Source: Paraflavitalea soli (GTDB lineage: Bacteria; Bacteroidota; Bacteroidia; Chitinophagales; Chitinophagaceae). Taken from it: a stretch of 64,000 bases of DNA. The notes beneath the pieces are model-generated. The model worked only from the letters and a program-made list of their open reading frames with translations, was not told the origin of the DNA and did not search any database. Positions 52,147 through 60,773 of the stretch are shown one piece after another. The stretch covers positions 2,236,546-2,300,545 of the forward strand of contig NZ_CP032157.1 in NCBI RefSeq assembly GCF_003555545.1. Direction: 5' to 3'. Each line of letters starts with the position of its first letter. Within the stretch, counting starts at the first letter, position 1. A program made the position numbers and the translations under genes.

Positions 52147-52860
52147 ATGGCCAACAGTTACTTTCAGTTCAAACAATTTACTATTCACCAGGATCAATGC
52201 GCCATGAAGGTGTGCACCGATGCCTGTATACTGGGCGCCTGGTTTGCTGCCAAAGTGCCCGACTATTTCAACATCCTGGATATTGGCAGCGGTACCGGTC
52301 TCCTCATGATGATGCTGGCACAACAATCCGAAGCCGAGATACACGGCATTGAAATAGACCTGGCCGCTTTCAAACAGCTGAAAGAAAATGTAGCGCAGAA
52401 TGGCTGGAGAGAACGGCTGCGCGTATTTCCGGGTGATGCACGTACCTACTCCTTCCCGCGCAAGTATAATTTTATCATCAGCAATCCTCCTTTCTTTGAA
52501 AATGATCTGGCATCAGCGTCAGACGAAGAACAGATCGCCAAACACAGCAAACTGTTGAAACTGGAGGAACTGGTACAAACCATCGATGACAACCTCGATA
52601 GTCAGGGAAGTTTTGGCGTGCTGCTCCCCTATCACCGCTGGGCCTATTTTCATGAGCTGGCTACCCGCCAGGGTTTTCACCTCGTAGAGAACCTGTTTGT
52701 AAAGCAAACCCCCAAACACCCTTCCTTCCGCTCCATCCTGCATTATAGCAGGCACAAAGAAAACTTTGCGCCCGAGTACGAACTCATTATCCAAAAAGAA
52801 GAAGGCGGCTATACCGATGATTTTATAGAACTGCTGAAGGGCTATTATTTGTATCTGTGA
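52147..52860 (+). CDS. trmN6: tRNA1(Val) (adenine(37)-N6)-methyltransferase-like
   Basis: A 237-residue class I SAM methyltransferase close to E. coli TrmN6/YfiC. The SAM loop is LDIGSGTGLLMMML, the catalytic motif is NPPF (SNPPFFEND), and the N-terminal FTIHQDQCAMKVCTDACILGAW matches the family. In E. coli it methylates A37 of tRNA-Val(UAC); the matching tRNA gene is at 7236-7313. It follows tsaD by 84 bases, and both act on tRNA position 37, so a shared transcript is possible. Confidence 0.9.
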   Translation: MANSYFQFKQFTIHQDQCAMKVCTDACILGAWFAAKVPDYFNILDIGSGTGLLMMMLAQQSEAEIHGIEIDLAAFKQLKENVAQNGWRERLRVFPGDARTYSFPRKYNFIISNPPFFENDLASASDEEQIAKHSKLLKLEELVQTIDDNLDSQGSFGVLLPYHRWAYFHELATRQGFHLVENLFVKQTPKHPSFRSILHYSRHKENFAPEYELIIQKEEGGYTDDFIELLKGYYLYL

Positions 52861-52909
52861 GTGTGAAATGTCAAACCACAGCGGAAGCAGTGTTTCAGCC
52901 GCTCACCAC

Positions 52910-54115
52910 TTACCGCTCCTTTGCGTAATCATGCAGGTAATCAAAATGCGTAGTGAGTTTGCCTTTATCCAGCATTGTAGCACGCTGTATCACCTGTGAT
53001 CCCTGGTTCCGGAGCAGGTCTTCCAGTATGTATTTGATCAGTTGCTCCCCAAAATAGCGACTGGCATCACGGGGCAGTTCATTGGGCAGGTTGCCCACTG
53101 CCATTACATCGATGCTGCCGGGCAGGTAGGGCGCTGTTTTTTGGAGCGTAACCTTGTCCACCCCATACACAGGATTGTCGATCGTTTGATCACCCAGGTT
53201 AATAGGCACCGAGCCATGCGCGTCATCTGTGATATCGGCGATCGTTTGTATCCGGAAGGCGGGATGCAGGATATCCTTTTCCTCAAACAGGCGGGGAATA
53301 TTCGTATCCCAGTAAATCCCATTCATCAGCACATCCGTTTGGTGTGCATAAGGCAGAAAATGGCCGATGTATTCTTCGGGCTGTTCATGAAAATGCGTGC
53401 GGTTGTAAGCGCCGCTGGAGCGGTGCCGGTACAGGTCCGCTCCTTTCAATTGCGTATATACCGGGTAGGTGTATTGGCGTTGCAGGTATTCATCAGGCTC
53501 TACTTCGTGCACACCCATCAGGTTCATGATCTCCAGGATGCCATGCGCTACCCGGCCGCTGCCCGTCACCGCGATCTTGATGGCCGGTATCCGCAGGCCA
53601 AAATAAGTATGGATCAGCTCATGAAAGCTCTTTTGTTTGTGTACCCTTACCAGGTCATAAGCCCCCGTGCGGTGCCCCCAGGCCATCATACCGTTGTGCG
53701 CCCCTACCACGCCCGCAAAAAAGCCAAACCCGATGATCCGCTGCCCATCTTCATGTTCCAGGCATTCGTAGTCGATGAGCGTGATCTGTTGCTCCATCAT
53801 GGCGTGGAATAAGGCCTGGTTGTAGGGCTGTTTTTTGCGTGTATGCGAGAAGAAAAGGTAGGTTTTACCGGGTATGAGCTGACTTACCGGCACTTCTTTG
53901 ATGCCGAACAGGACATCACAGGCACTTACATCGTCCTGTACTGCTATGCCCGCCTGCCGGTATTCTTTGTCGGAGAAGCACCGGTTGGGCGATGATTGTA
54001 CTATGATCTGCACATCCGTGGAGTTCTTATGGATCCATTTGCATTGTGCCGGGGTAAGCGCTACCCGGTTATCCGCCGGTGTCTTTCCTTCCCTGATCAA
54101 GCCAATTCTGATCAT
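52910..54115 (-). CDS. Saccharopine dehydrogenase-like oxidoreductase (AlaDH/PNT fold)
   Basis: A 401-residue NAD(P)-dependent enzyme. The N-terminal half resembles the alanine dehydrogenase/transhydrogenase fold (GLIREGKTPADNRVALTP), the dinucleotide loop is TGSGRVAHGILE, and the C-terminal part resembles lysine-forming saccharopine dehydrogenase. The exact reaction is unknown; a lysine or saccharopine step is one option. It is the only member of its transcript. Divergent from it is the 37-residue Cys protein. Confidence 0.78.
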   Translation of the reverse strand: MIRIGLIREGKTPADNRVALTPAQCKWIHKNSTDVQIIVQSSPNRCFSDKEYRQAGIAVQDDVSACDVLFGIKEVPVSQLIPGKTYLFFSHTRKKQPYNQALFHAMMEQQITLIDYECLEHEDGQRIIGFGFFAGVVGAHNGMMAWGHRTGAYDLVRVHKQKSFHELIHTYFGLRIPAIKIAVTGSGRVAHGILEIMNLMGVHEVEPDEYLQRQYTYPVYTQLKGADLYRHRSSGAYNRTHFHEQPEEYIGHFLPYAHQTDVLMNGIYWDTNIPRLFEEKDILHPAFRIQTIADITDDAHGSVPINLGDQTIDNPVYGVDKVTLQKTAPYLPGSIDVMAVGNLPNELPRDASRYFGEQLIKYILEDLLRNQGSQVIQRATMLDKGKLTTHFDYLHDYAKER

Positions 54116-54130
54116 AGTTGTATCTTTGCC

Positions 54131-54244
54131 ATGAGTTGCAAATGTAATGGATCGTACCTAAATCAAACAGACTCCCCCATGTGGCAAAAAATATGGACCA
54201 TCGTGCGTAAGATACTGCTGCCCAAAAAGAGTTGCTGTAAATAG
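54131..54244 (+). CDS. Small Cys-flanked protein (37 aa), unannotated
   Basis: A 38-codon frame (ATG 54131, TAG 54242). The N-terminus is MSCKCNG, with a CxC pair, and the end is KKSCCK, with a CC pair; the middle holds an amphipathic segment WQKIWTIVRKILLP. An exact -7 box TATCTTTG (54121-54128) precedes the ATG by 2 bases, though no clear TTG is seen. Metal or redox binding is possible but unproven. The shortness limits confidence. Confidence 0.45.
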   Translation: MSCKCNGSYLNQTDSPMWQKIWTIVRKILLPKKSCCK

Positions 54245-54271
54245 CAGTTGGCTCCTACAGGCCCACCTCTC

Positions 54272-55240
54272 CTATTTGTTTTGTGCATATTCCAGCGGAC
54301 TCAGACCCGTGATCTTCTTGAACGCGTTGTAAAAAGCGCTGCGCGAAGCAAAGCCCGCATTGTAGGCCAATGCTTCGATCGTAAAGTTTTGCAGCGTATC
54401 CGGCAGCGCCATTTGCTCCTGGATGCTTTTAATGCGGTAGCTGTTGATGAAATCCACAAAGCTCAGCTGGTAGTTGTTGTTGAGCAGCCACGACAATTTG
54501 TGCGCGGTGATGCCGGCGGCGCGTGCCAGTGATGCCAGGCTGATATCTTTCGACCGGTACAACTCCTTCCTCACAAGTTGTTCTTCCAGGTGCCGGCGCA
54601 GCCGTTCCGTTTCCCCATCTTTTTTCAGTGACAGCGCGTGTTGCTGACGGATCTTGGCCAGCGTGGGCGCTTTCATATTGAGCAGTGAGGCGATGTTTTC
54701 CAACGGCAGCCGGTCGATATAGCCCGGTTTTGTTTGCAGGAAGTAATGGTATCTTTCTTTGGCATTGCCTACCCTTATGATGTGTGAGCGCTCCTGGGCG
54801 TCCTGGTAATATTGCTGTACCATCACCCGGAAGATATAGTTAAAGTCGAAGTACTTTTCAAAGAAGCCCAGCAGCACCTCATTGGATATCGCGATCAGTG
54901 AAGTAGGCTCTACCGCAATGATCCCTTCTTTGGTGGGGCGCATGCCATGCATGCCCGATATAGAGCTTACAAATTCATTTTCTACCGAAATATAGGTGGT
55001 GATCTTTTTGCCTTTGTGTGTGGAATGCGCCATCAGCGCCCCCGTAAGAATAAAATACATGTAGCGGCAGGTATCTCCTTCCTGGATCAGCATGCTGCCC
55101 TTTTTCAGTTTCAGCGCTACCATATTGCCATAAATATCCTTGCGCAAGGGTTCGCTGATCGGATAAACAGCTTCCAGGAGGCGGATGACCTTATCGATGT
55201 CTGTGCGGTTGGCTGGTGGGTAATGCCCGGATTGTATCAT
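54272..55240 (-). CDS. CRP-like / AraC hybrid transcription regulator
   Basis: A 322-residue regulator with three parts: a cyclic-nucleotide-binding-like domain (about 25-145), a Crp-type helix-turn-helix (LPLENIASLLNMKAPTLAKIRQQ, about 178-200), and an AraC-type DNA-binding domain (about 235-320, DFINSYRIKSIQEQM and FASRSAFYNAFKKITGLSP). It may bind DNA through two modules. I start it at the ATG at 55240 because the longer frame to 55384 covers the divergent tRNA-Leu promoter at 55344-55375. The ligand is unknown. Confidence 0.83.
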   Translation of the reverse strand: MIQSGHYPPANRTDIDKVIRLLEAVYPISEPLRKDIYGNMVALKLKKGSMLIQEGDTCRYMYFILTGALMAHSTHKGKKITTYISVENEFVSSISGMHGMRPTKEGIIAVEPTSLIAISNEVLLGFFEKYFDFNYIFRVMVQQYYQDAQERSHIIRVGNAKERYHYFLQTKPGYIDRLPLENIASLLNMKAPTLAKIRQQHALSLKKDGETERLRRHLEEQLVRKELYRSKDISLASLARAAGITAHKLSWLLNNNYQLSFVDFINSYRIKSIQEQMALPDTLQNFTIEALAYNAGFASRSAFYNAFKKITGLSPLEYAQNK

Positions 55241-55343
55241 AGAAATTCGGGCAACAATATAGCTATTTTCAGGCAGTGCTGCCCCCACGGAATGCGGGCC
55301 GTAGTGAGCTAACTGGTTATTTTTCAGGAAAAACACAGTAGCA

Positions 55344-55375
55344 TTTGGCTGAAATACTGCAAAAGCGTAATATTG
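55344..55375 (+). promoter_or_regulatory. Promoter of tRNA-Leu
   Basis: TTTG (55344-55347), a 20-base spacer, then TAATATTG (55368-55375), one mismatch from TAnnTTTG. It lies 15 bases before the tRNA. Confidence 0.7.
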
Positions 55376-55390
55376 CACCCCCAAGCAAGA

Positions 55391-55474
55391 GCCCAGATGG
55401 CGGAACTGGTAGACGCGCTAGACTCAAAATCTTGTTATCGAAAGGTAGTGCAGGTTCGATTCCTGTTCTGGGCA
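55391..55474 (+). tRNA. tRNA-Leu (anticodon CAA)
   Basis: A class II tRNA of 84 bases. Acceptor GCCCAGA/TCTGGGC, discriminator A, long variable arm, loop CTCAAAA with anticodon CAA at 55425-55427. One T-T mismatch lies in the anticodon stem. The CCA is not encoded, unlike tRNA-Val here. It has its own promoter and terminator. Confidence 0.93.
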
Positions 55475-55479
55475 CGAAG

Positions 55480-55513
55480 AAATCCTGTAGGTCATTGATC
55501 TACAGGATTTTTG
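55480..55513 (+). terminator. Intrinsic terminator of tRNA-Leu
   Basis: AATCCTGTAG (55481-55490) pairs exactly with CTACAGGATT (55500-55509), with a 9-base loop and a following T run. Confidence 0.88.
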
Positions 55514-55928
55514 CTTTGTAGGTCATTCAGTTATGTGTCGATTTTTTAAGCGGTTGTTTGGGCCTCCAGGCAGTTGCGTTTAGCTTTTCTTCGGGTCTCA
55601 CCTGGGTCTGAGTCGTACCTTATTCGAGACTTGTTCGGTACCCGCTTAGGCCGCCCCAAACCATACTCAAAAACAAAACAAGCCGAGCCAGCATTCAATT
55701 CATCTCTCAGGTGCATGAAATGCGCTTTATCTCCGGTGTTGGTACAAACTTGTTCCGAACATGCCCCCTTTGAAACCCGGCCTGGAGGCACTGCTGGTGC
55801 TTGTTAAAATATGACTTTAAATGGCCGTTTCTAACTCAATATGAAAGAATGTAACGAAACTTAACCATTTACGTTACCACCTTGTTGAGTGTCTTTGCCA
55901 ACGCTCTACCTTTAGGAAAAAGAATGCT
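55514..55928. other. Unexplained region next to tRNA-Leu
   Basis: About 415 bases. Open frames exist on both strands (55546-55791 minus, 55574-55807 plus) but neither shows a start context or recognisable protein. A perfect 10-bp inverted repeat GCCTCCAGGC (55562-55571) / GCCTGGAGGC (55780-55789) brackets a 228-bp block, and ACTTGTTCSG occurs twice inside. No repeat of the tRNA 3' end was found, so an integration site is not shown. Confidence 0.4.
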
Positions 55929-56525
55929 ATGGCACGGCTTACCTCCACACCTTCGTTTATTGGCACTTACGGGCCTGTCACCGTATACTTCATGTTTGGA
56001 AAGTACTATATGCGGTCCCGCAGTTCGCTGACTGGCAAGCGGGTGAAAAAAGATCCCGCCTTTCGCAAGACCATGCAATATGCGGCCTTGCTGGCCAAAG
56101 CCTCACCCATTGCATTGAAATTGTATGCAGTGGTTCCACTACCCAATAAAAAACATAAGGTCCGCTGTAAGATCACCGGAGAAGTAATGACCTGGTTGAG
56201 ATACGGGTGGTCCGATACAGATATTATTGAATACCTGGCTAAAAAATATGCCCCGCCATATGGCGGGATGCAAGTGTCGGAGGAAGGTCCAGTTACGGTA
56301 TTGCGGCCCTCTTATCGCCGGGCCAGGCCAGGTGTGAGAAATACTGTCCAGGGCTTATTTAAAAATATTCCTGCTGAACGGCCCTCTTTTGAATTGCTCT
56401 ACTGGCGAAGGCGGGATAAACAATTCAGGCGGGTGCTTCATAAAGAGAACCGAAATAGTTCTACAAGCGCGCCCCCAATTTTTCAACTTGATCAAGCTAT
56501 TCTCTACGGCTCTCGCAAAAACTAA
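55929..56525 (+). CDS. Bacteroidota-type hypothetical protein
   Basis: A 198-residue basic protein. The opening MARLTSTPSFIGTYGPVTVYFMFGK matches a loosely conserved Bacteroidota family of small proteins with the pattern FIGTxGxxxxYxMxG and a following RSSLTGKRVKKDPAF region. Function is unknown. The last 40 residues are low-complexity. It stands alone after the tRNA-Leu region. Confidence 0.6.
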   Translation: MARLTSTPSFIGTYGPVTVYFMFGKYYMRSRSSLTGKRVKKDPAFRKTMQYAALLAKASPIALKLYAVVPLPNKKHKVRCKITGEVMTWLRYGWSDTDIIEYLAKKYAPPYGGMQVSEEGPVTVLRPSYRRARPGVRNTVQGLFKNIPAERPSFELLYWRRRDKQFRRVLHKENRNSSTSAPPIFQLDQAILYGSRKN

Positions 56526-56725
56526 TTTTACCACAGAAAAAAGTGAGTTCTGCAGGATTGGGTGGATGCCGCTGGCATTCAGAAAAAAACTACCTGGCAC
56601 TGCTTCCGCCATAGTGTTTCGGATATTTTCCCGGATCACGCACTAAAGATTGTCATACTGATGCATAACATAAGTCATAGTTTTGAGCCAACACTGGTAA
56701 TATTTTTGCTTAAACTATTATATTT

Positions 56726-57262
56726 ATGAAAGGCCTTATCATATACAAAGGCAAATACGGTGCTACCCGCGATTATGCAACACTCTTATCCAAAGAATTG
56801 AACCTTCCCGCCTTTACACCTACGGTCATTGGAGGGGAATTAATGAATGCTGATTTTGTGTTGATCGGCAGTTCTGTGTATGTGGGTAAACTACAGTTGC
56901 AAAGTTGGCTGATCCGCAACCAGGAATGGCTGAAAACCAAAAAGCTGTTCTTCTTTATCGTATGCGGTACACCGGCCGGTGATAAAGAAAAAACGGATAA
57001 GATCATTGCCGATAACATCCCGCCTTCCTTGAGAAACAACAGCATTTTTTTCCTAAAAGGCCGGATGATCAGGCATACTTTATCCTGGACAGATCGCCTG
57101 CTCTTAAAGATGGGAGCCTGGCTGACCAGGGACCCCGAAGAAAAGAAAAGGATGCAGCAAGACTTCGACGGGGTGGAAGTAGCAAGCCTCCGGCCATTGT
57201 TACACGCCCTGAAATTATGGGACCTGGAAAAAAGGCAGGCATTATTACATGTCAACTATTGA
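56726..57262 (+). CDS. Flavodoxin-domain protein (HemG-like)
   Basis: A 178-residue FMN-binding protein of the Flavodoxin_5 type. The FMN phosphate loop is KGKYGATRDYA (8-18), then IGSSVYVGKL and VCGTPAGD fit the other flavin contacts. It resembles HemG-type protoporphyrinogen oxidase, but a general redox role is as likely. It is the first gene of the stress-type run. A -7-like TATTTTTG lies at 56701-56708 with TTTTG 15 bases before, a short spacer. Confidence 0.82.
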   Translation: MKGLIIYKGKYGATRDYATLLSKELNLPAFTPTVIGGELMNADFVLIGSSVYVGKLQLQSWLIRNQEWLKTKKLFFFIVCGTPAGDKEKTDKIIADNIPPSLRNNSIFFLKGRMIRHTLSWTDRLLLKMGAWLTRDPEEKKRMQQDFDGVEVASLRPLLHALKLWDLEKRQALLHVNY

Positions 57263-57341
57263 GGAGGATCAGGCGGGGCGATGACACCCATCATGGCTCT
57301 GGCTCAGTTTATGTGCGAACTTAGCTTAAAAATCAGCTTTT

Positions 57342-57812
57342 ATGTTTGGTAAATTATCCCCGGAAGAAATTGAATCGGTGTTGAGTACACAAATGGTAGG
57401 CCGGATCGGTTGTCATGCCGATGATACTACGTATGTGGTGCCTATCAATTTTACCTACGATGGAGAATTTGTGTATTGCTATACCCAGGAAGGAATGAAA
57501 GTAGCTCTAATGCGCAAGAACCCACAGGTATGTTTCCAAACGGACGACCTGACCAATATGGCCAACTGGAAAAGTGTGATCCTGTGGGGCAGCTTTGAAG
57601 AACTGCCGGAAGGTAAGGAGCGCCGGGAGGCATTGGATAAACTGGTGAACCGGATAATGCCCATGGTCAGCAGTGAGCGGGTACACCAATCTGACGACTG
57701 GCCTTTTACAAATAATGTCACTGAACAGGTAAAGGGAATCGTTTTTCGCATCCGGCTAACGAAAAAAACAGGTCGTTTTGAACGGTCTACCCAATCTGCA
57801 CTGGTTGGCTGA
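57342..57812 (+). CDS. PNPOx-like flavin-binding protein
   Basis: A 156-residue split-barrel protein of the pyridoxamine 5'-phosphate oxidase-like family, which bind FMN, F420 or heme-type cofactors. Characteristic pieces: GRIGCHADDTTYVVPINFTYDG and WKSVILWGSFEELPEG. The cofactor and substrate are unknown. Relatives commonly appear in hypoxia or nitrosative-stress regulons. It is followed by a strong terminator. Confidence 0.85.
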   Translation: MFGKLSPEEIESVLSTQMVGRIGCHADDTTYVVPINFTYDGEFVYCYTQEGMKVALMRKNPQVCFQTDDLTNMANWKSVILWGSFEELPEGKERREALDKLVNRIMPMVSSERVHQSDDWPFTNNVTEQVKGIVFRIRLTKKTGRFERSTQSALVG

Positions 57813-57876
57813 GTCGATGACTTTCCGGTAAATGAACAAGGACATAAGAGCAGGTATATAGCTAAATTTTGGTGAT

Positions 57877-57909
57877 ACAGGCGTTGGTGTACTACAACGC
57901 CTGTTTTTG
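57877..57909 (+). terminator. Intrinsic terminator after the PNPOx-like gene
   Basis: ACAGGCGTTG pairs exactly with CAACGCCTGT across a short loop (57877-57904), followed by a T run. Confidence 0.88.
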
Positions 57910-57987
57910 TTCGGGCCCGGCTTTACTTTGGTCAGTACACATTTTTTTGACTGATCTTTCGTTTTCACTGGCAGAATATAATTAGGT

Positions 57988-58758
57988 ATGACAAAAACAG
58001 GCATTGTACTTAGCGGGGGCGGTGTTCGGGGATTTGCCCATCTCGGGCTCTTAAAACTGCTGGATGAAATTGGCTTGAAGCCCTATGCCATTTCCGGGGT
58101 AAGCGCCGGCGCCATTGCCGGAGCGCTGTACCTGGCAGGCCATCCACCCGAAAAAGTCCTTACCATCCTGAAGCAAAATGGCTACTTCGGATGGTCCAAT
58201 CTCTTGTGGAACAAAGATGGTTTCTTTTCTATGCAGCCCCTGTTACGCACCTTACAACAATATATTCCCCAGGACAGGTTTGAGGGCTTGTCGGCCCTTT
58301 TTTTTGTCACTGCTACCGACTTCACGCTGGCCAAAACGGTCACCTTCTCCAGCGGTCCGCTGTATGAACCGATCATTGCATCGGCTTCAGTGCCCGTGAT
58401 CTTTGCACCCGTCAAAATAGGCAACAGTTTGCTGGTAGATGGCGGCCTGTTGAACAACCTGCCGGTAGAACCGTTGACGGAGATCTGCGACCATATCATC
58501 GGTTCCCATGTGAATAAGCTCCAACCTCAGCAGGCATCGAACCCAGTGGGCAAAAGGAACATCCTGGAAAAATGCTTTCATATGGCTATCGCCGGCTCCG
58601 TTAAATCAAAATTAGAGCAATGCACGCTTTATATAGAACCCGATCTGCACCGGTTCAATATGTTCGATGTGAAAAAAGCAGATGAAATATTTGAAATTGG
58701 ATATACAACTGCCTCACGCCAGCGTGCCAAATTAGAAAAATTGATGGTACAGGCATAA
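57988..58758 (+). CDS. Patatin-like phospholipase
   Basis: A 256-residue lipid acyl hydrolase of the patatin/RssA family with the Ser-Asp dyad. The oxyanion loop is GGGVRG (10-15), the nucleophile is S39 in GVSAG, and the catalytic Asp is D151 in DGG. There is no signal peptide, so it acts in the cytoplasm or at the inner membrane. It follows a terminator, so it likely begins a new transcript. Confidence 0.92.
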   Translation: MTKTGIVLSGGGVRGFAHLGLLKLLDEIGLKPYAISGVSAGAIAGALYLAGHPPEKVLTILKQNGYFGWSNLLWNKDGFFSMQPLLRTLQQYIPQDRFEGLSALFFVTATDFTLAKTVTFSSGPLYEPIIASASVPVIFAPVKIGNSLLVDGGLLNNLPVEPLTEICDHIIGSHVNKLQPQQASNPVGKRNILEKCFHMAIAGSVKSKLEQCTLYIEPDLHRFNMFDVKKADEIFEIGYTTASRQRAKLEKLMVQA

Positions 58759-58839
58759 CTACAATCAATCTCCAGGGTGAGCGATGTCATAAAATAGGCC
58801 CCCGGCTGTTTTTAATTTTAGGTCATTAAATCAGCCGTC

Positions 58840-59889
58840 ATGAATGAGGTACTGCAATACTCCGCACAGTTCTTACAGGAAACAGGCCTTACGCCTTCCA
58901 TTTGTCTTGTGCTGCCATTTGAACCCCAACTCACTGATAAGCATGTCATAACCGGCCGTTTAAGAACAATGATGGCCAAAACAAAAGGGGAACTGTTGCA
59001 AAAATATTCCACCTTCAAGGCCTTGCCTGCCTATACCCTGGTGCAGGGATTGATCGCAGGCATCAATTATAGCAATTATAAGAAAAGCATTGCGCTCCTC
59101 GCCTCCCCTTACGCATCCAAACTATTTTACCTGGATTTTCCGGTAGAGGAAACGATCCGCATCGGAGAATATGTAGGCATCCGGGAAGTAATAAGGGCTA
59201 AAAAAAGGGAAGTCTCCTACCTGGTGATGGTACTGGGCAAACACTGCGCGAGGCTGTATATGGGTAACCCAACCAGGCTCACCTGCATTAAATCCAACCA
59301 GGAAGCAATTGACCCGGCCAGTGGTTATGACCGCCACTTCCTGCACCTGATGGACCAGGGCCTTGGCCTTATGCTGAATGCTTATGCGCTGCCCGTTTTT
59401 ATACTGGGAAATGCACAGTCTCTTGACCAATTCAGAGATCTCACGGTCCATGAAGAGAACATCATTGGCTACCTGGCCGGCAACTTCGATACTAGCACAG
59501 AAACAGATATTCTTATGACTTTACAACCTGAATTGCATCAATGGAAGAAGCACAGACACCAGCTTTTAATGCAAAAACTGCAAAAGGCTTATAAGGACGG
59601 AAACTTATCGTACGGGATGAAGGAGGTCTGGAACACGGCTACTCATTGCAGAGGGCAATTACTGGTAGTAGAGGAAAATTTTATAAGTCCCGGCCGAAGT
59701 GAAAGTAATCAAAGTGCAGTTTACACATTTACGCGCACCACGGATGACCCTTATTACATGAAAGACCTGGTAGAAGATGTCATGGAAAAGGTATTAAAGG
59801 ATGGAGGCGATGTGGAATTTGTAGAGCAGGGTTCTTTAAGAGACTTTCAAAAGATCGCATTGATCGAGTTTCGCCAGCACAAAAAATAA
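58840..59889 (+). CDS. baeRF-family protein, possible Balon-like ribosome hibernation factor
   Basis: A 349-residue protein of the bacterial archaeo-eukaryotic release-factor-like group (baeRF). The middle part resembles the eRF1/pelota-type fold (LVMVLGKHCARLYMG), and the C-terminal part has TATHCRGQLLVVEE and FTR. This family includes Balon, a cold-shock ribosome hibernation factor of Psychrobacter. Assignment is by family resemblance. It is unlikely to be a true release factor, because there is no GGQ motif. It lies between patatin and UspA genes. Confidence 0.72.
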   Translation: MNEVLQYSAQFLQETGLTPSICLVLPFEPQLTDKHVITGRLRTMMAKTKGELLQKYSTFKALPAYTLVQGLIAGINYSNYKKSIALLASPYASKLFYLDFPVEETIRIGEYVGIREVIRAKKREVSYLVMVLGKHCARLYMGNPTRLTCIKSNQEAIDPASGYDRHFLHLMDQGLGLMLNAYALPVFILGNAQSLDQFRDLTVHEENIIGYLAGNFDTSTETDILMTLQPELHQWKKHRHQLLMQKLQKAYKDGNLSYGMKEVWNTATHCRGQLLVVEENFISPGRSESNQSAVYTFTRTTDDPYYMKDLVEDVMEKVLKDGGDVEFVEQGSLRDFQKIALIEFRQHKK

Positions 59890-59919
59890 CAACTGCAACC
59901 ATTCCATAAAATTTGATGT

Positions 59920-60747
59920 ATGAAAAAAATAATCGTTGCCTTCGATAATACGCATTTCTCTGCAGGGGCCATGCAATTCATTCTTGGCTTGCACCAACTC
60001 GCGCCGGTATCGCTTACCGGTATTTTCCTGCCCCAGATCGATTATTCAGCACTCTGGAGCAAAAGCCCCGGCGCAATGGCAGGCGCTTTGTTCGTACCAT
60101 TGGCAGAAGAAGGGGAGGCGGAGGAAGTAATGGCCAATATAAAACAATTTGAGACCTTTTGCCAGGAACACCATATCCGCTATTCTGTGACCAAGGACTT
60201 CTATGATTTTACGCTGAACGATTTCAAGGAGGAAACAAAGTTTGCCGACCTGCTTGTAATTGGCAGTGAGGCTTTTTACAAAGCAATGGGTACAGAACGC
60301 ATCAATGATTACCTGCAGGATACGCTGAGCCACGCGTCCTGTCCCGTGGTGCTGATACCTGAAAAATTTGAATTTCCCCAAACAAATATCCTTACCTACG
60401 ATGGCAGCGAGGCTTCGGTATATGCCATTAAACAATTTATCTACCTGTTCCCTGAATTATGCGACCGCAAGACATTGGTGATCTATGTAGATGAAGATGC
60501 CGATGTGACCATGCCGGCCGAAAAGAAGATCAAAGACCTGGTGTGCCGGCATTTTGATCAATGCGCTTACCTCACCCTGCACATGGATGCCCGGAAATAC
60601 CTGGCTTCCTGGATCAGTGAACAGAAAGGAGGGATACTTGTAAGCGGAGCCTTTGGCCGTTCTTCCATATCCCGGTTGTTCAAACCCAGCTTTATATACG
60701 AGGCAATTACCGATCATCAATTGCCAGTATTCATTGCTCATCATTAG
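59920..60747 (+). CDS. Universal stress protein (double UspA)
   Basis: A 275-residue tandem UspA-type protein. Each half has a beta-alpha fold of the Usp family (KKIIVAFDNTHFSAG at the start; ILTYDGSEASVYAIKQF in the second half). The ATP loop GxxGxxxG-S/T is partly visible as VSGAFGRSSISRLF near the end. Proteins of this type respond to starvation, oxygen loss and cell arrest. It follows the baeRF gene by 30 bases on the same strand. Confidence 0.9.
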   Translation: MKKIIVAFDNTHFSAGAMQFILGLHQLAPVSLTGIFLPQIDYSALWSKSPGAMAGALFVPLAEEGEAEEVMANIKQFETFCQEHHIRYSVTKDFYDFTLNDFKEETKFADLLVIGSEAFYKAMGTERINDYLQDTLSHASCPVVLIPEKFEFPQTNILTYDGSEASVYAIKQFIYLFPELCDRKTLVIYVDEDADVTMPAEKKIKDLVCRHFDQCAYLTLHMDARKYLASWISEQKGGILVSGAFGRSSISRLFKPSFIYEAITDHQLPVFIAHH

Positions 60748-60773
60748 TCTAATGCCCCCCTGAATCCCAGCGC

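Noticed and set aside
7236-52860. tRNA-Val and trmN6 as a linked pair
   Set aside because: They are substrate and modifier in E. coli, but lie 45 kb apart with no sign of linkage.
55546-55807. Two overlapping frames on opposite strands
   Set aside because: Neither has a start signal or family match; reported only as an unexplained region.
55391-56525. Prophage or genomic island at tRNA-Leu
   Set aside because: No integrase and no repeat of the tRNA 3' end were found.
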